A stretch of 64,000 bases of DNA from Spirosoma fluviale (GTDB taxonomy: Bacteria; Bacteroidota; Bacteroidia; Cytophagales; Spirosomataceae): positions 1,086,413 to 1,150,412 of the forward strand of contig NZ_OCNH01000002.1 in NCBI RefSeq assembly GCF_900230225.1, given 5' to 3'. The notes under the pieces were generated by a model. The model saw only the letters and a list, made by a program, of their open reading frames with translations. It had not been told where the DNA came from and made no database searches. A program made the translations under genes and the position numbers. Positions 26,606 through 35,221 of this stretch are shown piece by piece. Positions within the stretch are counted from its first letter, which is position 1. Each line of letters starts with the position of its first letter.

Positions 26606-26713
26606 TTTAACCACAGAGACGGTCCGCCGTTGCGGCACAAAGCGCACAGAGGTTGATAAAGATACTCGCTTCCCCGCTCAACCTCTGTGCGCTTTGTGGC
26701 TCTGTGGTTAAAA
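26606..26713. repeat. Long interrupted palindrome built from CACAGAG words
   Basis: The inner arms CACAAAGCGCACAGAGGTT plus two bases (26636-26656) and their reverse complement (26678-26698) match perfectly over 21 bases. Outer arms TTTAACCACAGAG (26606-26618) and its complement near 26701-26713 also match. Between inner and outer arms the left side carries 17 extra bases that themselves form a small hairpin (CCGC CGTT GCGG). The loop is about 21 bases. As far as I recall, words of this ACCACAGAG kind occur as intergenic repeats in many bacteria. Confidence 0.85.
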
Positions 26714-26834
26714 AATGCAGTTTTGAGTTGACCTAAGTTCATCCTGTATACACCAGTATTCAGGTTCTCCCGACCTGTGTATGCCTGCTATACCCTGGGG
26801 ACATGGCGCACATACGCAGGTCGGCGCAATTCGG

Positions 26835-28289
26835 TTAGTTATTGTAAGCCGTCGATACGGTGTTGCCCCCTTCGCCGGTCCAGTTCGTATGGAAAAATTG
26901 CCCGCGTGGTTTGTCGATCCGTTCGTACGTATGAGCGCCAAAGTAATCACGCTGGGCCTGCAGCAGATTGGCGGGTAACCATGCGCTTCGGAAGCCATCC
27001 AGATAACAGAGTGCCGATGTCAGCGAAGGAGCCGGAATGCCATTGAGCAGCGCAGCGGCACACACCCGACGCCAGCCATCCTGTGCTAATTCCACTTTCT
27101 GTTTGAAGAAATTGTCGAGCAACAGATGCGCAAGTGCCGGATTGGTATCAAAGGCCTTTTTGATATCGCCCAGAAACGCAGAACGGATAATACAGCCACC
27201 CCGCCACATCAGGGCAATACCGCCGTAATCCAGCTGCCAGCCGTATTCTTTGGCGGCTGCCATCAATAGGTTATACCCTTGTGCGTACGAAATGATCTTG
27301 GCCCCGTACAGCGCCATTTTTAAATCGTTCAGCATGGCCTGCTTATCGCCACTAAACTCAGGTTTTGGCCCACTGATTAGTTTTGAGGCCTCTACCCGCA
27401 TATCTTTTTGGGCAGATAAAAAACGAGCGAATACCGATTCGCCGATCAGCGTAAGAGGAACCCCCAGTTCAAGAGCCGCCGAACCCGTCCATTTGCCCGT
27501 ACCTTTCTGTCCGGCTTTATCCAGAATTTTATCGATCATTGGGCTGCCGTCCTCGTCTTTATACGCCATGATTTCGGCGGTAATCTCGATCAGATAGGAG
27601 TCCAGTTCTTCGGTATTCCATTTGGTAAAGACTTCATGCATTTCATCGGCGCTCATGCCCAGCAAATCTTTCATCACCTGATAGGCTTCGCCAATAATCT
27701 GCATGTCGCCATACTCGATGCCATTGTGAACCATTTTTACGAAGTGACCCGCCCCGTCACTGCCTACCCAATCGCAGCAGGGCACGCCGTTATCCACTTT
27801 GGCGGCAATCGACTGGAAAATATCCTTTACGAAAGGCCAGGCCTGGGCACTTCCTCCGGGCATCATAGACGGGCCGTGTAAAGCACCGATCTCCCCACCG
27901 GAAACGCCCGTTCCTACGTACAGTAAGCCTTTGCTTTCTACGTATTGGGTTCGGCGGATGGTGTCCGGGAAATAAGAGTTACCCCCATCAATGATTATAT
28001 CGCCTGGCTCAAGATGCGAGATGATCTGGTCAATAAAATCATCAACGGGTTGTCCGGCTTTTACCAGCATCATCACCTTCCGCGGTCTTTCCAGCGAAGC
28101 GACCAGTTCTTCAATCGAATGGGCACCGATGAAGTTTTTACCGGCTCCCCGGCCGTTTATAAAGTTGTCGACTTTCTCAACCGTTCGGTTGTAGACAGCT
28201 ACGGTATACCCCTTGCTTTCCATGTTAAGCACAAGGTTTTCCCCCATCACGGCAAGACCAATCAGGCCGATATCTGCAGTTTTTGTCAT
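26835..28289 (-). CDS. gnd: 6-phosphogluconate dehydrogenase, decarboxylating
   Basis: The ATG at 28289 gives 484 residues, the normal length; the open frame extends 74 codons upstream but with no family sequence. The N-terminal Rossmann domain begins DIGLIGLAVMGENL and has NRT at 34-36 for NADP selection. The signature GVSGGEIGALHGPSMMPGG and the catalytic region VGSDGAGHFVKMVHNGIEYG (Lys and Asn included) are intact, followed by the all-helical C-terminal domain with GTGKWTGSAALELGVP and YGGIALMWRGGCIIRS. The enzyme converts 6-phosphogluconate to ribulose 5-phosphate with CO2 and NADPH in the pentose phosphate pathway. No zwf or pgl gene is adjacent. Upstream of it begins the accessory island. 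Confidence 0.97.
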   Translation of the reverse strand: MTKTADIGLIGLAVMGENLVLNMESKGYTVAVYNRTVEKVDNFINGRGAGKNFIGAHSIEELVASLERPRKVMMLVKAGQPVDDFIDQIISHLEPGDIIIDGGNSYFPDTIRRTQYVESKGLLYVGTGVSGGEIGALHGPSMMPGGSAQAWPFVKDIFQSIAAKVDNGVPCCDWVGSDGAGHFVKMVHNGIEYGDMQIIGEAYQVMKDLLGMSADEMHEVFTKWNTEELDSYLIEITAEIMAYKDEDGSPMIDKILDKAGQKGTGKWTGSAALELGVPLTLIGESVFARFLSAQKDMRVEASKLISGPKPEFSGDKQAMLNDLKMALYGAKIISYAQGYNLLMAAAKEYGWQLDYGGIALMWRGGCIIRSAFLGDIKKAFDTNPALAHLLLDNFFKQKVELAQDGWRRVCAAALLNGIPAPSLTSALCYLDGFRSAWLPANLLQAQRDYFGAHTYERIDKPRGQFFHTNWTGEGGNTVSTAYNN

Positions 28290-28508
28290 TACGTGAACTA
28301 TACTTAGTAGTAGTGAATTGGTTTGATTTAAGTAAGTAGTACCTGCGGTTCCCCTACTCATTTGTAAAGGTCGTATTGTCCTTACCTTTTGGCAAGCCAA
28401 GATACGAGAATAGAGGGGTATGGAGGTTGATTGGCCTATCTCACTTTGTTCAAAGTTCGGACGGAGCCAATCTATTTGCAGGGAGTATTTGATTTTAGGA
28501 TGAAACAA

Positions 28509-28544
28509 CAAAAAAGCCCCAAATTATAAGATTGGAGGCTTTTT
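28509..28544 (-). terminator. Hairpin terminator facing gnd, possibly the original tRNA-Asn terminator
   Basis: AAAAAAGCCCCAA (28510-28522) pairs with TTGGAGGCTTTTT (28532-28544) with one bulge, giving an AT-ended stem that can stop transcription on either strand. Read on the minus strand it comes directly after the tRNA-like fragment at 28545-28557, which suggests it once ended the tRNA-Asn transcript before an island was inserted between them. Confidence 0.65.
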
Positions 28545-28557
28545 GCTTCCGAAGCTG
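28545..28557 (-). repeat. Candidate island attachment site: fragment of the tRNA-Asn 3' end
   Basis: On the minus strand these bases read CAGCTTCGGAAGC and match 12 of 13 bases of the 3' end of tRNA-Asn plus the next base (CAGCTTCGGGAGC at 35303-35291). The AT-rich region lies between the two copies, and a terminator-like hairpin follows this copy. This is the layout left when an element integrates into a tRNA gene end. The match is short, and no integrase is present. Confidence 0.45.
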
Positions 28558-28761
28558 AAGTTAGATTTGCATTGTATGTCCTTAGTTTATAGTTATTTGT
28601 GAGCTGAAAACCTTTTTTCTGTTCATTGTGATAATATCACTGAAAATGCCTATTCAATTATTGTAAATATATACCTTGTATATCAGTTTGTTGACATGTA
28701 ATAGGAACTAACAGGTGAGTACAAACTTGCATCTTAAAAACTTATATCATACATTTTGAAT

Positions 28762-29814
28762 ATGGATAATAAATATAGACTTAGGATCAGTGATTCTTCA
28801 TTTGGAGTAGGGGAAACAGGATACATTAGAAATCCACAACATAAATACTTGAGATTTAATGGAAAGCGTATAAGTGGGATAGTTACTAACATAGGATATG
28901 CTCTTATAAAGCATTATTTTAAATCTATAAATAAATCTATAAATAATTGGAGAAAAGATAATAAAGTTTATAGGATCAGCTATGAAGATGGAAATGGAAA
29001 AGAAGTGGTTAGTAATTCATTTAACTACTTAATTATTACACAAGGGTTAAGAGAGAATGGGGCGTTTGTGCCAGAAGATTATAATCTTCCACGATATGAA
29101 TGTTTGTGGTTAGATGTCTCACTAAATATACGAATGGAATCTTTATTGAATGTTAGAGATAGTACTCCACAGCAACAGTATGGTGAAAATTTTCCGATTA
29201 AACCTTCATTGGATAGAGAAGGATACATAATAACATCTTTTAATCCGCAATTAATTAATAGAGTCATTTCTAAAAGAAGGTATTTAGTTAATACCTCTAA
29301 TGAAATATTTGAATTTGAATGGTTATATGATTTTAAGAACTTAATTAATGATATTATTTCTCTATTAGACATTACTTTATTGCAGGTATATACTAAAGCA
29401 GAATTTGATCCATTACCGTCTTGGAAATTTAACAAAGCCAAATTAGGCGTTAAGAATGGTCGAAGATTAAATGATAAGCTTAAATGGGTGTATTCAATTA
29501 CAGGGAATAGTATTAATATTGAACCGGAGATGGCAAGTTTGGAGAGCTTAAGAGAACTGCGGAACCATCTCAATCACTTTGATCCACCAACATTTGCTTT
29601 TACTGTAGAGGAAGCTTCTGAGTGGCTTAATCATGTATTAAATGTAGCTGTTATACTATTAAAAATAAGGCAAGCATTAGATGTATCTATTTCATCTTCA
29701 CTTATTAGTTTGTTGTTACAGGAATATATTGAATTTGTACCTGAGGATGCTTTTAAAGATAGACAACCTTTAGATAAAAATACAAGTGGATATAAAACAT
29801 CAGTTTGGCCATAA
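28762..29814 (+). CDS. Unrecognised protein with a HEPN-like C-terminal region, AT-rich
   Basis: The ATG at 28762 gives 350 residues; a TTG two codons upstream is also in frame. Base composition is near 30 percent GC, far below the host genes. I do not recognise the family. The N-terminal 200 residues are mixed alpha/beta with many Asn, Ile and Tyr. The C-terminal third is helical and contains RELRNHLNHFDPP (about 264-276), similar in form to the R-x(4-6)-H motif of HEPN RNases, preceded and followed by long helices as in HEPN domains. If right, it could be a toxin or antiviral RNase. No partner antitoxin gene is adjacent. Transfer is likely from composition. Confidence 0.55.
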   Translation: MDNKYRLRISDSSFGVGETGYIRNPQHKYLRFNGKRISGIVTNIGYALIKHYFKSINKSINNWRKDNKVYRISYEDGNGKEVVSNSFNYLIITQGLRENGAFVPEDYNLPRYECLWLDVSLNIRMESLLNVRDSTPQQQYGENFPIKPSLDREGYIITSFNPQLINRVISKRRYLVNTSNEIFEFEWLYDFKNLINDIISLLDITLLQVYTKAEFDPLPSWKFNKAKLGVKNGRRLNDKLKWVYSITGNSINIEPEMASLESLRELRNHLNHFDPPTFAFTVEEASEWLNHVLNVAVILLKIRQALDVSISSSLISLLLQEYIEFVPEDAFKDRQPLDKNTSGYKTSVWP

Positions 29815-29911
29815 AATAACTAATAAAATACAACATTTTAAATGTACTATATTGTTTAAATTTATAAAATTTCAGCTATTTTATTGTTAATTATAGATTC
29901 TCCACTTTTGT

Positions 29912-31026
29912 AAGTAATCACGCAGAATTAGTTTAGATTAACTATTCTAGCGGTATGAGCCGTAAAGAGAAACATATCAACCTGCTAGAATATGAGCAAA
30001 TTACCTTGCGTGAAGGGAAAAATATCGCCATAAAGCAGAGTTTAGAGAAAAATGTCGTGCCATTTTATTGAATCAGGTAGGCGTAACGATCAAACAAGTT
30101 GCTAAACATTTAGATGTAAACCATAATACAGTCGGAAATTGGATAAATAGTTGGGAAACTGTGGGCATTATTGGGCTAAATCGTAAAATAGGCCAAGGGC
30201 GTAACCCGATTTTGAGCGTCACTAATGCCAACCATACTCAGCAGTTAGACAAGGCGGTTGAAACCCATGCTCAAAATGTAAAAGCGATTCAGTCCGAATT
30301 AGTAAAAGAGTTGAATACACCCGTGAGTTCGGATACAGTTTAACGCTTTTTAAAAAAATAATTATTCATGGCGACGCATCCGGCGGTGTACGCATCAAGG
30401 CCAGAACAAAATAGTGTATACCGACAAATACGAACGCTGGAAATTACTTCTAACACTCTGGTTAATAGGCTACATAGAGCTTTATTTTGGGTATGAGTCC
30501 GGTTTTGCGATGCAGCCCTATGTACCCTATGGCTGGCAAAAAAAGGGCTAACTCAACGCCGATTTGCTCGGAGGTAGAACAATCGGTTAAATGTCTTTGG
30601 GCTCATGAGTTTATCAGGTCAGTTAACGGTTTATCACAGTGAAGCCAATTTGGACGGTGCCTTTATTAAAAATTGTTTAGATGATTCTGCTCGAAAAGTG
30701 CACCCTAAACCTTACGTAATTGTACTGGATAATGGCCCTATTCATCATGCAAAAATGGTTAAAACCGAATTTGATACTTGGGAAAGCCAAGGTCTATCCA
30801 TTTTTTATTTACCTACCTAAAGTCCTCATCTGAATCCCATTGAAATTCTGTGGTGCTTCTGTAAATATAAGTGGCTTAACAAAACGCATTACATAAGCTG
30901 TTCAATCTTAAAGAAAGCTATTCTTTGTATTTTAAGGAGTATGGGTCGATATATATCATCAGCTTTACAAACCTTATTGTAAAAAATACCCAAGTTAGTT
31001 TCAAGCTTAATTCTGCCTAATTACTT
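29912..31026 (+). mobile_element. Decayed IS630-family insertion sequence
   Basis: The ends are inverted repeats: AAGTAATCACGCAGAATTA at 29912-29930, and at 31026-31008 on the opposite strand AAGTAATTAGGCAGAATTA, 17 of 19 identical. The left end is preceded by T, giving TA at the junction as expected for IS630 target choice; the right flank no longer has a clean TA. The element is about 1.1 kb and encloses one broken transposase gene. Confidence 0.85.
29955..30982 (+). pseudogene. IS630-type transposase pseudogene
   Basis: The original protein can be rebuilt by joining frames. It starts MSRKEKHINLLEYEQITLRE at 29955, shifts frame near 30050 into the helix-turn-helix part (GVTIKQVAKHLDVNHNTVGN), stops at 30343, and continues in other frames through a DDE catalytic domain. 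There the first acidic position reads LYFGYESGF, with Tyr (30492-30494) where the family has Asp. The second motif VIVLDNGPIHH is intact, and the third, SPHLNPIEILW, follows an in-frame TAA at 30818. At least two frameshifts, several stops and the lost Asp make it inactive. Confidence 0.88.
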
Positions 31027-31038
31027 GAGACCAACATT

Positions 31039-32115
31039 CTAATCTAGAATAATTTCCTGCTCATCTTTTGCTAGAGAGAAATTAACAAACACTGTTTGAC
31101 CTCGACCATAATTTCTAACAGCTAACTGACCTCTGTCAAAAATGCTGCACTTTATGGGATATTGATTACCAATTCGTTCTATAATTAGAGCCTTAACTTG
31201 CTTCAGTAGCTCTTTATTTATGTTAACATCAACTAACTGTCTTAATTCGTTGGCAGTCTGGGTCAATAATATTCCTGGTATAGAGATACTATGCAGTTCG
31301 GTGACAACATCGAAAAAGACGCTATACCTTCCATAAATGAAAGTAATATAGGTTTGGCCTGAAGCACGGGAAACAGTTAAAGAAGTACGAGACACTGATA
31401 AATTTATTAACGTTTCCTGCGTGTAAATCAAGCCGTTTGTTTCCAAATTAATCAAATCACGGTAGCTTAATTTACTATAGTGATCCGATTTATAATCACC
31501 CACTTTACCAGGTAGAAAGGCCATATCGTTCATTGATAGGGAAGCTTTTGCCATATCATTAATAATTTCTGCTTCAACCTTTGAGACGCTTCTTAAAAAC
31601 TCCAAAGTTCTCAAGGAGTATGATTCTGGCCGACTAATCTCTCCGGCTAACACTTTGCCCCATAACCTTTGTATTTCTTCATTTGAAACATCGCTTGCAT
31701 AATTGATGAAGCGATTTGTCCAATCTTCATCAACTGGCTTATCCGAAATAGTATCTTCTTGTTGTTCAAGTTGTTCAAAGGCTGTCTCTATTACCTTATC
31801 AAGATTGGCGAATTTGCGCAATTGCTGATGAGCAAAGGACGCGCCAACAGCATTCATAAGGTACTTACCTTCATCAGTTGAAGTGAATTGGTCTATTGAT
31901 TTTTCAATAAATTTCTTTGACAGCTCAACCTCAGCCAGTTGCTGCGCTCTTTCAACCTCTAGAGATGATTTTTTTCGGAATAAGAGTAGCGTTGCCCTTT
32001 CCCCTAAAACATTACGGACAATATCAGCTAGTTTAAGATAGCTCGCTGTTTGTTTGATTACTTCTCCTGCTTTGCTCAGGTTTTCAGGACTAAAATCAGG
32101 TAGTGAATTATCCAT
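31039..32115 (-). CDS. DUF2806 domain protein
   Basis: A protein of 358 residues with AT-rich codon use. The N-terminal 120 residues are helical and charged. The family core is at about 128-185, with DWTNRFINYASDVSNEEIQR followed by LWGKVLAGEISRPESYSLRT and LEFLRSVSK; this is the conserved DUF2806 pattern. The C-terminal part is beta-rich. No catalytic residues can be named. As I recall, DUF2806 genes are found scattered among mobile and defence-associated regions, but no function is established. It lies directly beside the right end of the dead IS630 element, and a strong hairpin lies upstream of its start. Confidence 0.72.
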   Translation of the reverse strand: MDNSLPDFSPENLSKAGEVIKQTASYLKLADIVRNVLGERATLLLFRKKSSLEVERAQQLAEVELSKKFIEKSIDQFTSTDEGKYLMNAVGASFAHQQLRKFANLDKVIETAFEQLEQQEDTISDKPVDEDWTNRFINYASDVSNEEIQRLWGKVLAGEISRPESYSLRTLEFLRSVSKVEAEIINDMAKASLSMNDMAFLPGKVGDYKSDHYSKLSYRDLINLETNGLIYTQETLINLSVSRTSLTVSRASGQTYITFIYGRYSVFFDVVTELHSISIPGILLTQTANELRQLVDVNINKELLKQVKALIIERIGNQYPIKCSIFDRGQLAVRNYGRGQTVFVNFSLAKDEQEIILD

Positions 32116-32154
32116 AGCGTGCTATACTGTTATGTTTGATCTACTCTTCAAATA

Positions 32155-32192
32155 GAAACAAAGTCAGCAGATCAATACGCTGACTTTGTTTC
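32155..32192. terminator. Perfect 14-bp hairpin upstream of the DUF2806 gene
   Basis: GAAACAAAGTCAGC (32155-32168) and GCTGACTTTGTTTC (32179-32192) are exact complements around a 10-base loop. On the minus strand this lies after the nuclease pseudogene and before the DUF2806 gene, so it probably ended transcription of the former. T-rich bases follow only weakly. Confidence 0.6.
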
Positions 32193-32309
32193 TAATCATA
32201 AGGCATAAAGGTAGTAAGGTAAGATCAACTACTAAGTGTTTGTATTTGACCATAGATATTCAAGAGTTGTTGATCCACTGTTGATAGAGAGAATACCTGG
32301 TCGATATTA

Positions 32310-32846
32310 TTAAATCGAAAGCGGATCAACGCTGGCTTCGATTACACGCTGAACACTTTGCGGAACGTTCGAGAGCAGATCGTAGCCCGTCTTTTGCTCC
32401 AGCTCGTCGACGGTGATCCGGTAGCCTGGCCAGGCCTGGGCACCGGCCGCATTGGTATTGGGCAGCCAGACGGCAATAACCCGCGTCTGGGCGTTGATCC
32501 GGCTCAGATCGTTCGCACCCACTGGCAAGATGACAATCACTTTCCAGAGTGCAGCGGGAACGCTTAGTTTGCCACCGGCGAGACTAGTTGCTTTGCCGTT
32601 GTCTCCTTCGCCCCCTTTGCCGTAGGCACCGGCAATGATATAGAGTTCGTTTCCCTGGGTGGTCAGGCCCCGGCAGTAGTCTTCGAGCCGCAGCCAGGCC
32701 TGTCGGTTGAGGGTAGGCGCCTGGGGTACGATATTGGTTAGAATGAAAGTGGATCGGTTCTCCTCGGCCGTGCTGTCCCGGTCATCGGAGGAACAAAGCT
32801 AGCCGCGGTCAAAGCTGGTGTTGGCGTAATCGACAGATTTAGTCGT
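32310..32846 (-). pseudogene. DNA/RNA non-specific endonuclease pseudogene (NUC1/NucA type)
   Basis: A frame of host-like GC content between two AT-rich blocks. From the 5' side it reads DYANTSFDRG, then a TAG stop (32801-32799) exactly where the family has the catalytic His of DRGH, then LCSSDDRDSTAEENRSTFI, TNIVPQAPTLNRQAW with the metal-binding Asn region, the ELYIIAGAYG strand, and a complete C-terminus ending near 32310. The N-terminal third of the normal protein (signal and first strands) is missing and sequence similarity is lost where the AT-rich DNA begins at about 32850. The gene is dead by truncation and by loss of the active-site His. Confidence 0.75.
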
Positions 32847-32924
32847 TATTGTAGATGACGAATGAATCTTTACACTGATTTAAAAAATAGAAGAAATAAG
32901 TCAATTGAAAACTGGGTAGATAAT

Positions 32925-35075
32925 TTACTTGGAAATCGCTTTATAAGCTTGCTGAGGATGCTTAGGCATATCAGGGAAAATATATTCTAAGTCGCCAGAG
33001 TCAAGCATTGGTTTTACATATTGATTGAAGAGGTGATTTGGTGAGCGACTTAACAATTGACTTAACTCCTGCAAAGTCAAAGATTGCCAAGAGCATAAAC
33101 TTTCAATAAGATTATGTATGTATACTTTTTCGTTCTTTCTTTTACCAAGATTATTTATTAATTGCTTAAGTTCCTCAGGTACTTCTTTACCATTATAATT
33201 ACGCTCTAAAGCATTATCTGTGATACTTCTAGCATAATCTGTAATACTTCTAGCATCATCTGTAAGATCGCTAGTATTATCTGTAAGACTTCTAGCATCA
33301 TCTGTAAGACTTCTAGCATCATCTGTAAGATCGCTAGTATTATCTGTAAGACTTCTAGCATCATCTGTAAGACTTCTAGCATCATCTGTAAGACTTCTAG
33401 CATTATCTGTAATACTTCTAGCATTATCTGTAATACTTCTAGCATTATCTGTAATACTTCTAGCATTATCTGCAAGATCGCTAGTATTATCTGTAAGACT
33501 TCTAGCATCATCTACAAGATCGCTAGTAGTATGCTTCTCTTTAACTGCGACAGAGCTTGCTTTACTATCATTTAGTAAAACGCTACTGTCATTCATCTTT
33601 TGAAGAGATTCACTTGGAATATAGTATGTAGCTGTACTTTTACCTTTTTGCTCAATAAGTTTAAATTCACGTAATTTTCGTAAATCTGAACTTGCTTTGA
33701 GCGTGTCACAACCCGCTATTTGCCTATATGTAGGATTGTTAATGGCACCAACACCTTTCAAAAATATTAAAGCTTTCTTCTGATCTAGATTCAAACCAAG
33801 TGAGTCGAATTGACTTAGCCATTCTAGCTGCTCTTCCCCTAAAAAATGGTGTAGCAAAAGCCTAGCAGTAAACTCATTAGCGCTATGATTTGATTCAAAG
33901 GTAGGAGGAGCCATCTCTCCCGCTTCCATTAATTTTCGCATAGTTCTTATTCCACTCCCCTTGGTTTCAGCAAGGTTTGTTTCATGGAAAACAGATGCGA
34001 TAAAAGGATTTCGAGTCTTAGATCCAGGCTCACCTAGTTGTTCCTCTGACTTAAGTGAGAAACCAGGATTGACAATCTCTAGCCGATTGCTATATCGAAT
34101 GATCTGAAGAGGCTGTTGAACTTTATAGGAACGGTGCATGAAAGCATTTACGAGGGCTTCCCTTAATACTCGAGTTGGCAGACCCGTACGTTGGGCTTGT
34201 ATTTCACCTTCAGGTAACATAAAGCCTCGAGGTAGATCATCAGCTACGGTATTAATCGCTCGATAGATCATTCGTAGCATAGGACCGCGCATATCAATAT
34301 TAGAAAAGCGATTGACAGGGTCAGCCACCCACTCATTACCTGGAACCCTAATGTAGTCAGTCCGTAGCATAGGCATTAATCTTCTTTGCGCAGTCGCTTT
34401 GCCAAATAGTATCAATCCGGCTACAGTAAGACAAAAAGATGATTTTTCCTGATTGGCACAGCCTAAAGAAATTAATAAACCCTTGTCATCTAAGGTTAAC
34501 TCTTCGGCCGAAGAGTTAACTTCTGCTCTAAGCTTTCTATAGAGAAGTACAGATTCTAAATCAATATCATCAAAGGTAGTGCGAGAGAGTATTCCGCTAT
34601 CATAAGATTCATTATGATTATAGAATAACACCATGTCGTCATCGGTACAGGATTGGTCAGTTGAACCGATTCTGCGATATGCACCTTCTGGTAGTTTTTT
34701 ATGCTTGAAATAGATTGGCTTTTGAGAAAGAGCAAGCTCAGAAATATATACTTTCAGCAAGTAATACCCATGTACCTTCTCAATCTCAATATCAGGCCTT
34801 ACTGGAATATTAAATTCAGAGGCACAACGAGAAGCCAAATCACGCTGAATTTTATCCGGATCAGTGAGAACTATAGGTTTGTAGGCAGGAAATAGCTCCA
34901 TATCATCCTGCCGAACTCCTAGTAATATGTAGCCTCCTCCCATTCCAGGTTCATTTGAAAAGGAGCAAACGGTTTCCATTATGGAACGATCAATACTAGT
35001 GCCAGATTTAGCTTCTATGTAGTTACACTCATCAAAGCTATTTAACTGATCTAAAAGCTCTTTTGCACTATACAT
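32925..35075 (-). CDS. AlbA_2/Schlafen-type ATP-binding protein with C-terminal heptad repeats
   Basis: Starting at the ATG at 35075 (716 residues), which places the AlbA_2 domain at the very N-terminus; an upstream start at 35126 adds 17 unconserved residues. The AlbA_2 (Schlafen-like) domain has YIEAKSG (19-25) and GGGYILLGV (46-54). A histidine-kinase-like ATPase region follows, with REALVNAFMHRSY near 306-318 and GSGIRTMRKLM near 373. A winged-helix region comes next. Residues 519-623 are fifteen units of seven residues of type ARSLTDD or SDLTDNT. A short helical tail with LTLQELSQLLSRSPNHLF ends the protein. These proteins are usually called transcriptional regulators or RNA/DNA-binding ATPases. 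Composition is AT-rich and the gene is part of the island. Confidence 0.8.
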   Translation of the reverse strand: MYSAKELLDQLNSFDECNYIEAKSGTSIDRSIMETVCSFSNEPGMGGGYILLGVRQDDMELFPAYKPIVLTDPDKIQRDLASRCASEFNIPVRPDIEIEKVHGYYLLKVYISELALSQKPIYFKHKKLPEGAYRRIGSTDQSCTDDDMVLFYNHNESYDSGILSRTTFDDIDLESVLLYRKLRAEVNSSAEELTLDDKGLLISLGCANQEKSSFCLTVAGLILFGKATAQRRLMPMLRTDYIRVPGNEWVADPVNRFSNIDMRGPMLRMIYRAINTVADDLPRGFMLPEGEIQAQRTGLPTRVLREALVNAFMHRSYKVQQPLQIIRYSNRLEIVNPGFSLKSEEQLGEPGSKTRNPFIASVFHETNLAETKGSGIRTMRKLMEAGEMAPPTFESNHSANEFTARLLLHHFLGEEQLEWLSQFDSLGLNLDQKKALIFLKGVGAINNPTYRQIAGCDTLKASSDLRKLREFKLIEQKGKSTATYYIPSESLQKMNDSSVLLNDSKASSVAVKEKHTTSDLVDDARSLTDNTSDLADNARSITDNARSITDNARSITDNARSLTDDARSLTDDARSLTDNTSDLTDDARSLTDDARSLTDNTSDLTDDARSITDYARSITDNALERNYNGKEVPEELKQLINNLGKRKNEKVYIHNLIESLCSWQSLTLQELSQLLSRSPNHLFNQYVKPMLDSGDLEYIFPDMPKHPQQAYKAISK
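33207..33521 (-). repeat. Fifteen in-frame 21-bp tandem repeats
   Basis: Fifteen units of 21 bases, each coding for seven residues. Two unit types can be told apart: one ending in Ala-Arg (SLTDDAR, SITDNAR) and one ending in Thr-Ser (SLTDNTS). The Thr-Ser type occurs three times, each followed by a unit starting with Asp-Leu. Many units are identical in DNA sequence, which points to recent slippage or recombination. The length in bases is a multiple of three, so copy-number change keeps the frame. Confidence 0.95.
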
Positions 35076-35221
35076 CAACTGGGTATTTCTTTTAGGTGTA
35101 AAGTTACTGATGGTTAAGTCATACAATATATGTAAAAGGACACAATAATCTTCTGAGTATTGTATAGCTTGTAACTGCTCCCGTGCTTAACCTGAGAAAA
35201 ATAGACTTATTTAAATTCCTT

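Larger units (their letters stand above)
26423..26834. other. Gap upstream of the PSD1 gene, with repeat structures
   Basis: This 412-base stretch has no credible gene. It separates the PSD1 gene from the end of gnd, both on the minus strand, and so must hold the PSD1 promoter. It contains a fragment matching the left end of the IS630-type element (26501-26515) and a long interrupted palindrome (26606-26713), described separately. Confidence 0.6.
28290..28761. other. Gap at the left edge of the accessory island
   Basis: This 472-base stretch has no gene. Composition falls from host-like to strongly AT-rich at about 28500. It contains the terminator and the tRNA-like fragment at 28509-28557, and the AT-rich upstream region of the gene at 28762. 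Confidence 0.6.

Noticed and set aside
27945..28307. A 120-codon plus-strand frame opposite gnd
   Set aside because: Antisense to a strongly conserved enzyme, with no features of its own.
28290..28511. A 74-codon extension of gnd at its 5' end
   Set aside because: The extension has no family sequence, and the ATG at 28289 gives the normal N-terminus of 6-phosphogluconate dehydrogenase.
33206..33511. A 101-codon open frame (on the minus strand, in another frame) made of ILEVLQ-like repeats
   Set aside because: It is a by-product of the tandem repeat, overlaps the real gene fully, and has no plausible protein composition.
33207..33521. A short-period repeat array that could be taken for a CRISPR
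   Set aside because: The units are contiguous 21-base repeats without spacers, they keep one protein frame within a larger gene, and no cas gene is near.
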